Below, piece after piece: positions 9,801 through 20,390 of a stretch of 31,209 nucleotides of DNA. The DNA comes from Sperchopsis tessellata (lineage: Eukaryota > Arthropoda > Insecta > Coleoptera > Hydrophilidae). Location of the stretch: the NCBI GenBank assembly GCA_033557685.1, contig JAWQRN010000336.1, forward strand, positions 1 to 31,209, given 5' to 3'. The stretch's first letter is position 1. Each line of letters begins with the position of its first letter. The notes under the pieces are model-generated. The model made no database searches and was not told the DNA's origin. It was given only the letters and a program-made list of their open reading frames with translations. The translations under genes were made by a program, and so were the position numbers.

Positions 9801-11490
9801 CGTTGTTTCCCCCAGAGATTCGATTGGGGAACTCGCAATTCCTGAATATTTAAGTGGAGCCATGAGCCATCAAGTTTTCTTTACCAGCTTTTTTCACTAT
9901 TTGTGTATTTGCAGGATGATACGTTTTTTAGAATGTATTTATAATTTGAGTAAACTACATAACTAACGAAGTTTAAACCATCAGATTAGTATTGATGCCT
10001 CGAAGTTGTTTGTTATGGCAAATGTTGAAGGAACGGCCAGTTTGACCGATGCATTCTACATCACCTTTACTGATCAGAAGGTACAACTTACTACTAGTTT
10101 TAAGGTCGAACTGCTTTTTGTTTGATACTAGCACAAAGGCTCATACTTGGTAAATAATCTTAGTGTCCTCACGAATTTAAAACATATGACAGTATTAAAT
10201 AAAGGGGTGCCATGAAAAGGAATGGTAATTTACGATCTAAGAGTGATCTGTGAAACTAGATAGTACGGCCCTGCAAAAGAGATCTTTTACATATTTTTCA
10301 CAGACCTTTATAGACTATACGTGAATGCTACTCATACGCTCTTCTATATGATCTAAACAAAACTGGAGGGACTGGAACCGCAAAATAGCCAAGGACGCAA
10401 TGCAGACACTCTTATACTAATACAACAGAGAACAAATACTACCAGAGAGTAGTCACCAGAGTATTTAAGTCTAAATAAGCTAATCATCAAGCACATAATA
10501 CACAAAAAAGTAAAAGAAACCATAGAGGATAATAACAACATGCGAGTTATAAGATTTTTGTTGACAAATGGCAAGGTTAGGATCAATACAATCAAAAATA
10601 ATCAGAACATATCGAAACAGATAAATCGAAAATCATTAAAATCAATGCTGGAGGATCGTAATGATGTCTCAAATCGGGCAGGCCTTACGATAAACCTGGT
10701 GAAAATTAAAGGAAGTTGGTACTTATTCGGCTCGTAGAATTAAAATGTTGGTAATTATACACTCGAATAAGCAAAATATTGGGTATATTAGTGTTTTACT
10801 TCGAAGGACCTGTGTGAACTGTAAATATTCGCGCGGATTCGTCTTGTGTAAATTGGAATAAAGTTCTTGTATGTAAACCTGAGTAAATGTTTTCGTTTAC
10901 CTTAATTCCAATATCTGCAGATGTGTGTATGTATAGGCTTCTCAGGTTAGTGCGTTATAGTAAGGAAGTATTAGGATGTGGATGATTATACAAAAACAAT
11001 TGTTTATAAAGCACGCACACGCATACAATTAATATCGCGTATCCGAACTGCAAGAAACATATAGAAAGTTTACTGAATTTGAATTGATTAGCAGTGTGAC
11101 CAAAATTACGCCGACACTATGAGCTAGTATATGAATCATTATCTTGAATAATACAAGATGCACTCTCTTTATAGAAGGCAGATCCACGATTACCCCAAAC
11201 TTGTGTAACTATTAAACATCCCTCTTTTTCCTGTTACAACGCGTTTTTGAATTACCAACACTGAAAAAGAAAAACTTTTTCCCTTATCTGATGGTCTATA
11301 ATAAGGTAAGCACGTATGTTTTGTACAGTGTGGACAAAAATACGCCGCTGTAAAAGATAAAATAATACTTTCAGTCGGAGTTACCCCAAACAAATTACGG
11401 TCCTCTTCTTCATATCACGTTTTGGAAAAACCTATCTCACAGGTATATAAGAGGTTTGACGTCACATTTAGTCAAATAAAACTACACCTT
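9801..11490. other. AT-rich stretch without a recognisable gene
   Basis: Only short frames. A 65-codon frame at 10540-10737 contains AGLTINLVKIK, faintly like an RT motif D, but without supporting neighbours. A pair of similar sequences at 11092 and 11326 is listed separately. Confidence 0.55.
11092..11347 (+). repeat. Two direct copies of a CAGTGTG...ACGCCG motif
   Basis: CAGTGTGACCAAAATTACGC at 11092 and CAGTGTGGACAAAAATACGC at 11326 run in the same direction, each followed further on by TTACCCCAAAC (about 11191 and 11381). CAGTG starts next to TA (as before 11326) resemble Tc1/mariner ends, but no inverted partner or transposase is visible. Could be degenerate duplicated transposon ends. 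Confidence 0.45.
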
Positions 11491-11494
11491 ATAA

Positions 11495-11990
11495 ATCTGG
11501 GAAAAACAATCAAACGGCAGAAATTTCCATACGAATTAGACTGATTTGGGCTGCGTTTGGAAATTTTTAACATATTTTGAAGAACCCGGCATACCCTTGC
11601 CACTAAAATCTAAAGTGTATAAGTCTTGCCTGCTACCAATCACAATTAACGGTATAGACACAACAACGTTGACTATTTTTAATGATGAAAAGATTAATTG
11701 AACTGGTTTTGCTTGGCAAAAACTTGAGAGATAGGATAAGGAACGAGAAAATTCGTAGGCGCAGTAAAGTCACAGATATTCATCGTATTGCTAACTTCAA
11801 ATGGACCTGGTTGGGGCATGTTACAAGACTAGACCCATCAAGATGGACAATTAAAACTAACCACTGTCGCCCAAGAACCACTAAAAAAAGTGTGGCAACA
11901 AAAGTATGGTTGGACGATATTAATACCTTCGAAAATGAAGGAGACTTATGTCCAGCAGGCTGAAAGAAGAAGAAGAAGAAATTGAAATAG
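11495..11990 (+). pseudogene. RTE-like LINE, RT thumb and C-terminal end (family B)
   Basis: Pieces in three frames: NNQTAEISIRIRLIWAAFG (about 11507-11565), SKVYKSCLLPITINGI (about 11608-11655) and the open frame 11682-11963. The last reads LRDRIRNEKIRRRSKVTDIH and FKWTWLGHVTRLDPSRWTIK, then WLDDINTFEN. This is the standard order after the RT palm of RTE-like LINEs (AEI-RRI-LAWAAFGKL, LRDRIRNE-IRRRTKVTD, W-WAGHV-R, RW). The end degenerates into a GAAGAAGAAGAA run at about 11965, a microsatellite-type LINE tail. The catalytic FADD is absent (5'-truncated). It faces the minus-strand element at 12120-13080, tail to tail. Confidence 0.85.
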
Positions 11991-12119
11991 CATCACATGG
12001 ACAACCCTTCGGGTTTTTCATAAAACTACCGTTAGAATGTATGGACCAAACTAATCGACACTTTGTTCCCTGTAGATATTTGTTTGGTTTATTGAACATT
12101 CCACTTATTCACTTACTTT

Positions 12120-13080
12120 CTTTTATTTCCTTCCACAGCCTATATCCATCTACTACTGCATGTAGGCCTCTTCCAGATTGGACCCCCGGTTTTGGGGTCA
12201 TCCCACACTTATCTTATTTGCTCTTGGTCTCCAGGGTAGAAGCCTGTTTGTCCATTTTCCGCTGTCCTGTCTGGCCACCAGTCTCATCCATTGCGATTAT
12301 ATATCCAGTATCTTTTGTATTATGTTTGTTACCCTCGTTCTCCGTCTAACATTTTCGTTGCATATCCTATCACGAATACTTAAACCAAGCATAGTTATTT
12401 CCATAGAGCTTTGATTAACTTGCAAACGGGTAGCGTCTTTTGTAGTTAAGGTAACAGTTTCCAGATCGTAGATGGCGACGTGACCTGAAGTGAGTGTTTT
12501 AGTCTGTTCACCACTTAGTCTTGTCTCCGATATTCCTAAGATGTCCCAGTTTATGGATTCGAGCTCCTTTGCAAGTCTTACTACGTCTTCGTCTCGCGTC
12601 CTAGTTCTGATGTTATATGTCGCTATATTGATCTGTTTTCCTTTCGTTGAGTTTCTTCCTTCAAAATCTTTGATGCCGACTACCGGTTTGCCACTGTGAG
12701 CTTCTAAGATATGTGCTCTATTTACCTGGGGTAGTTCAGTTTTGATATTCAATATAGGATTATCTGAAAAGTTCGGGCTATTAAAACACTACGCCCACCA
12801 AGCGGGATGGCGTGTGTCTGTCAGCCGCCCACTGTGGGAACAGGCGTTGTTTGCAGCCTCTCACTCTAGACCAGAAGCCCCGTCTTTCACCATATCTGTC
12901 TAATGTTACTTAGTTTAGCCTACAGGATAATGCAGTTTGTTACGAGTCTGGCACTTGAAGTGAGAGCAGGGTGTCACGTAAGGACCAGTCTCCAAGAGCC
13001 ATCTCGTATCTATGACGGTCGACGTGACCTCCTTCGACAAAAAATGCTACCTCTCCGCCACAACTCCATACACCCTTTAC
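12120..13080 (-). mobile_element. Internally deleted RTE-like LINE (non-autonomous derivative)
   Basis: Minus-strand unit of about 960 bp. 13080-12760 is a GC-richer leader resembling the 5' UTR of such LINEs. 12752-12297 is an ORF joining the endonuclease N-terminus directly to the RT thumb. 12296-12120 carries the rest of the C-terminal region (LVARQDSGKWTNRLLPWRPR, SNLEEAYMQ) and the end. Both termini of the LINE are kept and about 2 kb of its middle is gone, which is the make-up of a non-autonomous derivative. One copy only is visible, so whether it was mobile in this form is inference. Confidence 0.75.
12297..12752 (-). pseudogene. Fused ORF: EEP endonuclease start joined in frame to RT thumb
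   Basis: 151 codons without a break. Residues about 40-95: INIATYNIRTRTRDEDVVRL, then WDILGISETRLSGEQ, which holds the catalytic-type Glu of the EEP fold (SETR), then SGHVAIYD. Directly after, about residues 96-145: LETVTLTTKDATRLQVNQ and LGLSIRDRICNENVRRRT, the RT thumb and C-terminal region. Everything between (rest of endonuclease, RT fingers and palm including FADD) is deleted, yet the frame is kept. A stop follows ILDI, and the C-terminal sequence then continues in another frame. It cannot be enzymatically active. Compare the plus-strand relative at 11682-11963 (LRDRIRNEKIRRRSKVTD). Confidence 0.8.
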
Positions 13081-13910
13081 TTTATTTTACAATATGGAAG
13101 TATTCTAAGTGAAGGGGAATTAACTTCACTATTGTTTCTGGAAAGTAAACTTTGTATAGGTGTTACTGAATCAATACCGATATATCTATAACTGCTTAAT
13201 TTGTTCTTCCTCGACAGCAGTAAGAATTTTAATAAAGTCGTGAGAAAGGATCTATCATGGTCAGAGATAGTAGTATTTTGGTCCGAACTACATATAAAAA
13301 TGTTGCTGTAACTTCTTGAATAGAAGTGAATATTTTGGTCAGTGATAAAACAATTTACATGAAGTAAACTAAGATAAACCTTTGACCAAAAGTAAACTAC
13401 GGTAAATGAGAAGAATTTTTAGTTGAAAACGGCAAGTACTAATTTCGTTGGTAAAACACTTCGATACCATCAAAGAAATTGAGTTGGGCATGATTGAAGC
13501 ACGAATTTTTTGGATTTCCCTCTTATCCGATTACTCTATGGTCATGTTCTTCTTTATTTCTCATTTAATTAATAAAAATCAATCTTGAATGCTCTGTGGT
13601 TCTCATTAAAATAATTTTACTATTCTGACCACAAATTTTCACCAGCTTGATCGTAATTTTTGATCACCATCTTCGCATTTAATAGTCAATCACACATTGA
13701 TGATTTTTTTTTCGATACATTTTTTTATATTTTTAAGGAAAATATGGCTAATCCAGATCCTTTAAATAAAACTTTTGTGGCAGAGGCAAAATTAACTCAA
13801 AACCTTCAAAGTTTATTTATTCTAATAAATTTTAAGTTCTATCTCAATAATTTTTCCAAAATATTAAATGTGATCCTGTATTGACCTGTTTGTATTATAA
13901 CAACTTATTG
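13081..13910. other. AT-rich stretch, no gene seen
   Basis: Short frames only (for example 74 codons at 13660-13884, rich in F, I, N and L as AT-rich random frames are). No inverted repeat or LINE motif found by eye. Confidence 0.55.
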
Positions 13911-14985
13911 AGACAAATATTGCAAAAGGAGAAGAAATTCACATTACTTTTATTGACCTCCTGAAAGTATATAACACCGTCCCGATACAAAAATTGTGGG
14001 CAGCATTAAAAATCATAGAAGCTCTAACAGAGGTGATAAACCCTATCAAATAACTGTATAAAGAGAATGTATCATATATGAAACAGGGAAGAAAGTTGTC
14101 GACAGCTATTTATATAACTAAAGGACTCTGACAGGACTGTAATCTCCAACCATTTATTTTTAATGTATATGTTGAAGTTGTGCTAAGAATCTGGAAATGA
14201 GCATGCGAGAGGATGGGGATTCCCGTCCATGAATCACATCTCCTTACACTAAGTTTTGCCGATGATCAGGCAGTATTGGCGCAAGATACATACGATATGA
14301 AATTTATGATAAGACGGCTCTATGAGGAATACAGAAGGTGCAGATGCAAAATTTGAAGTACTGATTAGTGAAGAAACCACAGTCAAACAAGTGGCAAAAT
14401 TTAAATACTTACACGTAATTATAGGCAAAGATGGGATAGGAAGAGAAGAAATGAACGAGAAACTGAAAATAGGATGTAGAGTACTAGGGCCGTTGAATTC
14501 GGTATGGTGGGACAAGAATGTAAGAATGCTAAGAAAAAAATCGGTCAAGTCATGGTGGAAACGGCAATGACGTATGGGAGTGAAATATGGACCATGCGAG
14601 AAGAAGGCTAGAGAAAATTATTTACCGTTGAGCTGGACTATTTGAGAAGAGGTGCCAGGGTGTCTAGAAGAGATAGAATAAGAAATACCGAAATCAGAAA
14701 TCGGATCATAGCTACTGAAACAATGGTTGGCATCATTGAGAAGAGAAGCATAAAATGGTTCTGCCATATGTTACGTATGGAAGAAACCAGATGGCCGAAA
14801 TGGATTTTTACATGACAACTACGAGGAAGGAATAAAAGGGATCGTCCCGAAGATCATGGAAAGACACAATACGAAAAGCTATATAAGATCGTGATTTGGA
14901 AGAAGAAATGGCATACAACCGGAGAGCCTGGAGATTGGGAGTGGGAAGACAGCACCTAGCTGTATGATTGTGTACATACATAATT
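13911..14985 (+). pseudogene. LINE reverse transcriptase and C-terminal region, decayed (family C)
   Basis: Starts inside the RT: EEIHITFIDLLKVYNTVP (about 13933-13983) is motif A, F-x-D with the second Asp of AYD changed to Asn. CNLQPFIFNVYVE (about 14140-14180) is motif B (normally GC-LSP-LFN-Y). SFADDQAVLAQ at 14252-14284 is the catalytic FADD motif. 14322-14570 gives AKFKYLHVIIGKDGIGREE, motif E. Then GSEIWTMREEG, LDYLRRGARVSRRDRIRNTE and WFCHMLRMEETRWPKW form the thumb and C-terminal block. An end near 14985 is followed by AT-rich 3' sequence. Frame changes about five times. The 'RRSAR-SR-DRIRN' wording sets it apart from families A and B. No endonuclease is present. Confidence 0.85.
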
Positions 14986-15181
14986 TACTTTATTTTCGTA
15001 CTGTTTGATGTACGCGATTAAGCCCTAATAAATAGTATATTTGTTTTGCAGTGAGGTGTCCCACAATGCTACAATAAGATTAATGCAATGACACTGTGGT
15101 ATACAGTTTATTATTATTTAACACTTCAAGAATAAAAGTACATTTCGGGGAGCTTATGAAAGATGCTAAATTTGATGAGGT

Positions 15182-15535
15182 GTGGAAGAAGATGACAAAA
15201 ATATTTGGCTCGCATTGAAGTCCATAATCAAGAACTTTCTGGGCAACCATAGGAGATCAGAGTATGAATATGTTGTTGGGGAACACCTGCGGAGCTTCCA
15301 GATTCTTGGTGCATGTATGTCCATAAAGATGCACTTTCTCAGCTCGCATTTAGAATACTTTCCTGAAAATTGTGGGAATTACAACGAGGAGAAATGTGAG
15401 CGGTTTCATCAAGACATACGCGTGATGGAAGAGAGGTTCCTGGGTCGCTGGGATGTGAACATGCTTGCAGACTATTGCTGGTGCCTGAATAGAGATGTTC
15501 CAGATGCAAAACACATCAAAATAACAGTTTTGTAG
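15182..15535 (+). CDS. Uncharacterised conserved protein, ERFHQD...LADYCW family (partial)
   Basis: 117-codon frame whose sequence is far better kept than its surroundings. Key blocks: NFLGNHRRSEYE, SIKMHFLSSHLEYFPENCG, ERFHQDIRVMEERFLGRWD and VNMLADYCWCLNRD. From memory this block order is found in many uncharacterised arthropod and other animal proteins, often repeated in the genome; I know no assigned function. Just upstream, in another frame (about 15136-15180), GELMKDAKFDEVW continues the same family to the N-terminal side, so a frameshift near 15180 has broken the original ORF and the ATG used here is not the ancestral start. Single exon and many-copied relatives suggest transposon-borne or retrocopied origin (inference). 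It ends at a TAG 150 bp before the inverted repeat at 15688. Confidence 0.65.
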   Translation: MEEDDKNIWLALKSIIKNFLGNHRRSEYEYVVGEHLRSFQILGACMSIKMHFLSSHLEYFPENCGNYNEEKCERFHQDIRVMEERFLGRWDVNMLADYCWCLNRDVPDAKHIKITVL

Positions 15536-15687
15536 ATATTGGGTTATATTGTAGCACGTCTGGATAGAAAGGTTTTAAGAAAAAACTACTTGTTTTGTTT
15601 AAATTCCTATAATTATTTCGTAGTTGATTACTACTTCCTCAGGGAATAACAATGTAATCTTCTGAGGTGAAACAGCTTCACAACATC

Positions 15688-15861
15688 GAATAAAAGGTGA
15701 ACTAAATAGTCCGGAAAACACCCACAAGATATAGGAAATGCATTTCAAGCAATTTGTTCTGAATTTCAAAATGTCCATGCACATTGCATAACTTTGTCGC
15801 TTGAAATGCATTTCCTACATCTTGTGGGTGTTTTCCGGATTATTTAGTTCACCTTTTATTC
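15688..15861. repeat. Inverted repeat, 63-bp arms with 48-bp loop
   Basis: 15688-15750 and 15799-15861 are reverse complements at 61 of 63 positions; the inner ends are CATTTCAAGC and GCTTGAAATG. Complementarity resumes outside after a gap in the right arm: AGCTTCACAACA (15674-15685) pairs with TGTTGTGAAGCT (15892-15903). So the original arms were longer. No ORF. A palindromic MITE, a rearranged duplication, or a hairpin RNA source are possible; high arm identity means it is younger than the neighbouring LINE remnants. Confidence 0.9.
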
Positions 15862-15903
15862 TATGCTCATTATCCAGTGATGTGTGTCCTTTGTTGTGAA
15901 GCT

Positions 15904-17444
15904 ATTAATCGATTTATATAATAATCGGTTAATATTTTTTTTATTATTTGATCGTGTAATTCGATAACGGTCCACGCCAAATTTGCGTAAGCAAAATAAT
16001 TGCGTTGGTAATTGATCGGAAAAATTTAATATGCAAAAATGCCACCCCCAAATGTATACTAAAAATAATTTCACTTGTTTATAACGAGGGCACGTGACTT
16101 TCGCACTATGACCAGTTGTACTTTTAAATTTATTTGACCTATTAATGTCAAGGACACGTGACTTATTCCACTGTGAACAGTGCTTTTATCAAAAAAGTAT
16201 CTTTCATCACTAAGAATATAATCATTTGTCCCCGACTATGCGAAATATTCGGGGCCCTATTTAGGGGTTATGTCAAGTCCGTTTGGACAATCTGTTGTTT
16301 ACGTCCTGTATTTTATTTTGAACCCAAATACATTGCATTTCCATGATGTAAGGAATATGTTATGAGGTGTCAAAGATTACAAATCTTTTGCTTTTTTTTC
16401 TAATCCGTAAAACTTTAGCATTTTAGCGACTACTAACAATTTCGAGAACCTTTATATACTGTAAATTAAAAGGATGATCTTGATTTTAGCGATACAAAAT
16501 TATGGTAATATTAAATCTGTTATTAGAAAGGTTACAAAAACTAAAGAAGTGAACAATATTTTTAATGGTTAAATAAGGGTACGGTAATTGGTTGTGAATT
16601 GATTATCAGATGTTCTTTTGGATTATCAATTGATTTTGGTAATAAACGGACATGCGCCGCTGTGGTGAGTCGTGAAATACTTTTAACATTTTGTTTGTAC
16701 TGCGCTGTGAAATAGAGTGCTGTGCTGCAACTTTTACTAACCTCGCTTGTGGCAACGCTGCTACAAGTATATCTGATTCAGTCGCGCATATAGCTCTGTT
16801 TCACTCATTGGTATTTATACATATCAAGCGACCTCCATAGCTAAACTTATCAATACATGTGACTCACTCATGACCCATACCCATATGCCATAATTAAAAG
16901 CGAATATGTATGACTTGAAGTGTACCGTCGCTAGAAATGACAAAACAATGTTTGGCCAAATTTAGATTTTACTTGATGTCAGAGGTCGATGACCGTAACA
17001 TTACATACCATCGTATTGTAAACCATCTAGTTTTTGTTTCTACATAATGGTTTCACAATGACACATTTTTTTTTTTTGGAAATATGGTATGGTACCTTAA
17101 AAATATTATTTCGCCACAGTGTCCAGAAAGTATATATTTATGTTAAAATTACTTGAGATCTTTCTTAGATTTTTAGCTACGTGTGAAAGTTATAATATAA
17201 AACCTTTTTTATCTTGCTTTGTTCCGACTGTCAAAATCATATTTGAAAATGTTAACATATCACGATATATATCTTATCTAAAATACTATGATAACAGCTT
17301 AGATCAAATAGCATGCTAAGTATCTTTTTCCAATTTTATAAAATCATTAAAAGTAGGTACCATAAAAGAACACCTGATTAAATAATAAATATGGCAAAAT
17401 ACATTTGAATACCCTTAGATGTGGATACCACATCCTTTTTTATC
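15904..17444. other. AT-rich stretch without a gene
   Basis: No LINE motif or convincing coding frame. A less AT-rich patch at 16640-16800 (CGCCGCTGTGGTGAG and GTGGCAACGCTGC) could be a fragment of something transcribed, but I cannot name it. A short direct repeat at 16088-16190 is listed separately. Confidence 0.55.
16088..16190 (+). repeat. Two degenerate direct repeats with CACGTGACTT
   Basis: GGCACGTGACTTTCGCACTA (from 16089) and GGACACGTGACTTATTCCAC (from 16152), both continuing to ACAGT/CCAGT and CTTTTA. About 40 bp each, 64 bp apart. CACGTG is an E-box-type hexamer, but regulatory meaning is not supported. Confidence 0.5.
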
Positions 17445-18245
17445 TTGAATGGGAGAAAGGTAAAAGAAGTCAGTGGAGGCTATAGAATGGGACGAAAAGT
17501 GATAAAAACCATGTGCTTCGTCGATGACGCAATACTCCAGACCTCCAGAGACTGTTTTATCAATTCCAAATAACAGCAGACCGATACAATATGATAATAT
17601 CTGAAGAAAATACCGGTCGTTTCAAAAAAACCCATTCGATGCAAACTAGTAGTAAACAACAAAATCATTAGACAAAGTATGCACTGCACGTACTTAGGGG
17701 TAGAAATCTCAAGCTGCAAGAACCTGAAGCATGAGATCCACACCCAGGCAAATAAAGCCTCAAGAATATCTGACTGCCTAAGAGAGATGGTGTGGAGAAA
17801 CAAGTTCACAGGAAGCAAAGCGCTCATATACAAGACCATAATGCGACAAGTGCTGACGTAAGCCGCAGAAACTTGAGTCAAAACATCAAACACTAAAAAT
17901 CTATACAGAACAGAAATGAGAACGTTACGAAGCATAAATGAGTAAGCCTGAGAGATTAGATAAGAAGCACGAATATAATAGAAGACCTTAAAATATAGGA
18001 TGTGACCAGGTTCGTACGAACGAGACGATGACATTGGAGAGACCACGTCTACAGAATGGGAGAAGAAAGTTGGAAAAAATGGTCAAAGAAGAAAAACTCA
18101 ATACCAGAAGACCACTCGGCCGACCAACCAAAAAGATGGTAGGAAAGTTGGACATCCGCATCACAAGTGACATAACGAGAGAAAACATAAGACAAAGCCT
18201 TAACGAAAGAGGAGGAAGAAGAATAAGAACTTGTATGGCATAATT
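17445..18245 (+). pseudogene. LINE RT palm end, thumb and C-terminal region (family D)
   Basis: 17467-17530 reads EVSGGYRMGRKVIKTMCFVDDAIL: the catalytic FADD box is present as FVDD (17517-17528). A frame change then gives NMIISEE, VVNNKIIRQS and, in 17679-17861, MHCTYLGVEISSCKNLKHE, QANKASRISDCLREMVWRNK and ALIYKTIMRQVLT. These are motif E and the thumb, in the wording of a common insect LINE (YLGVEISS, ANKA-R-SGCL, IYKT--RP-LTYA-ET). Then EMRTLRSI, a degraded DVTRFVRTRR / DHVYRMGEESWKKW stretch, and a tail ending in GAGGAGGAAGAAGAA, the microsatellite-type 3' end. It is 5'-truncated before motif A and broken by stops. Confidence 0.85.
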
Positions 18246-18600
18246 TTAGTCATGAAATCTGAATTTCTTATGACTGGTTTTGAATAATTAAAACTTTCTC
18301 GTAGTAATATTGTATCTGAAAGACCTAGAGCGTGAAAATGTATGTGGTTATAAGTCATACGTATTACACCATCATCAAATAAAAATTCTAAAACAATAAA
18401 TTAGAGATGCAGTACCTATATACTTGTACGGTAAGTTCTCATATATCATTGTGACATATCCTTATACGAAATTTGGCCAAAATATGGTTATTTGATGATG
18501 ATATTAATAAAGATCTGAATTTTTCTCTTAAAATGACTGTAATTTTGATTGATTGGTATTTCTGGATACGAAGGTTAGAATAATCTAACATCTATTACTT
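18246..18600. other. AT-rich stretch, nothing recognised
   Basis: Between a LINE 3' end and the start of the anonymous repeat. No coding frame, repeat or structure identified by eye. Confidence 0.5.
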
Positions 18601-19008
18601 AAGCATTCTGAAGACCAGAACCAAATGGGCAAATATAGAGAAATAGGGGTAAGTTCTATATAGGACACACTGGATAAAGCTGTAGAATTTTAGACAAGCC
18701 AGAAGGCTGTTTGGATGTTCAAAATGTGACAAGTTCATTAGCTGTTGCAAAGCTGAAGGACTAGTGTCAGCTTGCTAAAAGGGCTCACTCTTAGAAGATA
18801 TCTCCATAATATGAGGATTGCCCAAGATCCAATCTGTTAGTGTTATGGACGTCAGAGGAGTATTTTTTGTGTCACTACCCGATCTTACTTAGTACGAATG
18901 GGATCCTTGGGCAAAACAAACCTTATGATGGAAGACTCGATGAATGTCAAAAAACAAGACAACCTGAGAGGCCGGGATAGGACCATTTGGGACTGTACTA
19001 GCTAAATA
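18601..19008 (+). repeat. Anonymous repeat family, copy 1, left part
   Basis: Matches the reverse complement of about 28300-28690 and of 29220-29430. Shared blocks: TAGGACACACTG (18661), AGGACTAGTGT (about 18758), ATCCTTGGGCAAAACAAACC (from 18901) and GGCCGGGATAGGACC. In the same frame as its relative, 18690-18775 reads CSKCDKFISCC and EGLVSAC, a decayed CCHC zinc-knuckle-like stretch (the minus-strand relative at 28540-28610 has ASKRGNINNYW). The repeat breaks off at CTAAATA (19002-19008), where a LINE is inserted, and resumes at 22504. A gag remnant is possible but the Cys positions are mostly lost. Confidence 0.75.
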
Positions 19009-19019
19009 TAGAACTTAGG

Positions 19020-19520
19020 GAAACAGTCAGAAATAATACCGAGGAAACTAGAGTGTTGTGAGAAGAATTGCAGAGAACATAGGAAGTATGGGATAAGGAG
19101 AGTGAAGTGAAGGAACGAATGCAAGTACTGGCGGAGCGTTCAAGGAGAAGAGATATTGAAATATAATTATAAGAGGATTGAAAGAGGACGAACAAGGTGC
19201 AGAGATACAGATAGAGGATTTTTTGAAAAGTAAACTAAATGTTGAAGTGGAAATTAAAAAGTTTATTGACTGAATAAAACAGACACTAACAAAGAAAAGT
19301 AAATTGCAATGGTGGAGTCATGGGCGGAGAAACAGCATATCATGTGAAACAAGAGAAGGTTGGGAGAAAGAAAAATATTTATAGACCATCTGACGCACAA
19401 GGGGAGGGACATAAAACAGAAAATTTGGAAGATAGATTGCCAAGCAAAGCTAAAAAGGAAGATGGGTAAAAGTAGGATACAGGAAATTGACGATAACTAA
19501 TGAGGTTGGAGTGAGAAGGA
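19020..19520 (+). pseudogene. LINE ORF1 (coiled coil plus RRM-like nucleic-acid-binding part)
   Basis: Three frames combine. EELQ and KESEVKERMQVLAERSRRR (about 19060-19150) have the charged heptad look of a coiled coil. IIIRGLKEDEQGAEIQIEDF and LKSKLNVEVEIKKFID (19163-19270) then match the start of the RRM-like domain in L1-type ORF1 proteins ('N-II-GL-E-E-E----I-----KL-V-V-I'). IDHLTHKGRDIKQKIWKIDC and AKLKRKMGKSRI (about 19383-19480) match the C-terminal domain ('IYI--DLT--ER-IQ---R--A---R--GK'). ORF1 proteins form trimers on the element RNA as chaperones. Stops after KKFID and frameshifts make this copy dead. Confidence 0.75.
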
Positions 19521-19635
19521 GCGCGAGGTGGTTGCTTGTGAGAGGGGCCATTACCTCCAAAAAGAAACAATTAAAAAAAAGCTGACGAAAAATTCGGGAT
19601 CAAGGACATCGATTTTGGTACACGTCAATTCAGCC

Positions 19636-20390
19636 ATGGAGGAGGGATGTGAATTCGGCAAATGGAATGTAACAGGCATAGAAGAAAAAGAGGAAGAGCT
19701 GGTACACGAGATTGAAAAATATAGGTTGGAGTTTGTAGCTATAACGGAAAAAAAGAAGAAAGGACATTGATGTGTGAAAATTGGTGAGAAGCATATATTT
19801 CTGTACTCTGGAGTGCCACTAGAGACAAAAGTAAGAGCTGATGTAGGGTTTCTCATTTCCAAGAATATGATGAGTACAGTGAAGGAATGGATGTTTGTGT
19901 CAGAGAGGTTGATCCCTGTAAGGCTGCAAATGAAGAATATGGCGCTTGCTACGGTTGTGGTGGTATATGGTATGAGGATGAAAGGATGGAGGAAAATATA
20001 ATTTCTGTGGTGAGATACAAGAACTGGTGAAACCGTGTAAGGGAGATATGTGGTTGATAGGTGACTTTAATGTTATAGTGGGAAATGACAATGAAATCTA
20101 TGAAAGTGGCATGAGGCAGTTGGTGAGATTGTAGAAAGTAATAACGGAAAAAGACTTATAGAATTATGCTTGGAGAATAACTTAGTAATTGAAAATACAT
20201 TCTTCCAGCACAAGAATATACACAAGTACAAAAGAGTTGCACCATGCAGATGGGAAATGTCTGTAATCGATTACGTCTTGATAAAAGATACAATTTACAG
20301 TGGATGTTAGAGTCAAAAGAGGAACGAAAATTGGTATTACCTGTTTTTGGTGGAAATGACATGTAGGAGTAACAGTGGAATTTTGGAAGT
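19636..20390 (+). pseudogene. LINE endonuclease domain (EEP/APE-like)
   Basis: Begins MEEGCEFGKWNVTGIEEKEE at 19636, the EEP N-terminal W-N block. FVAITEKKKK holds the Glu at the usual SET-K place. 19774-20001 continues with IFLYSGVPLETKVRADVGFL and VVVVYGMR. GDFNVIVGNDNEI at 20060 holds the catalytic Asp and Asn. ELCLENNLVIENTFFQHKNI and SVIDYVLI (about 20165-20285) form the target-recognition end. DVRVKRGTKIG follows (about 20302), but the SDH box is replaced by ITCFWW, so catalysis would be lost even without the shifts. Sits between ORF1 and the RT, as expected. Nicks DNA for target-primed reverse transcription in intact relatives. Confidence 0.82.

Noticed and set aside
10540..10737. Possible RT motif D (AGLTINLVKIK)
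   Set aside because: A single short similarity with no neighbouring RT motifs in any frame; too weak to call.
16640..16800. SINE or RNA gene in the GC-richer patch
   Set aside because: No A/B box pair, tRNA fold or tail visible.
17480..18046. 188-codon minus-strand ORF
   Set aside because: Shadow of the plus-strand LINE C-terminal region (FVDD, YLGVEISS, thumb motifs).
18690..18790. Gag gene in the anonymous repeat
   Set aside because: The zinc-knuckle-like pattern is suggestive in copy 1, but Cys positions are lost in copy 2 and the opposite strand is also open, so I mention it without calling a gene.
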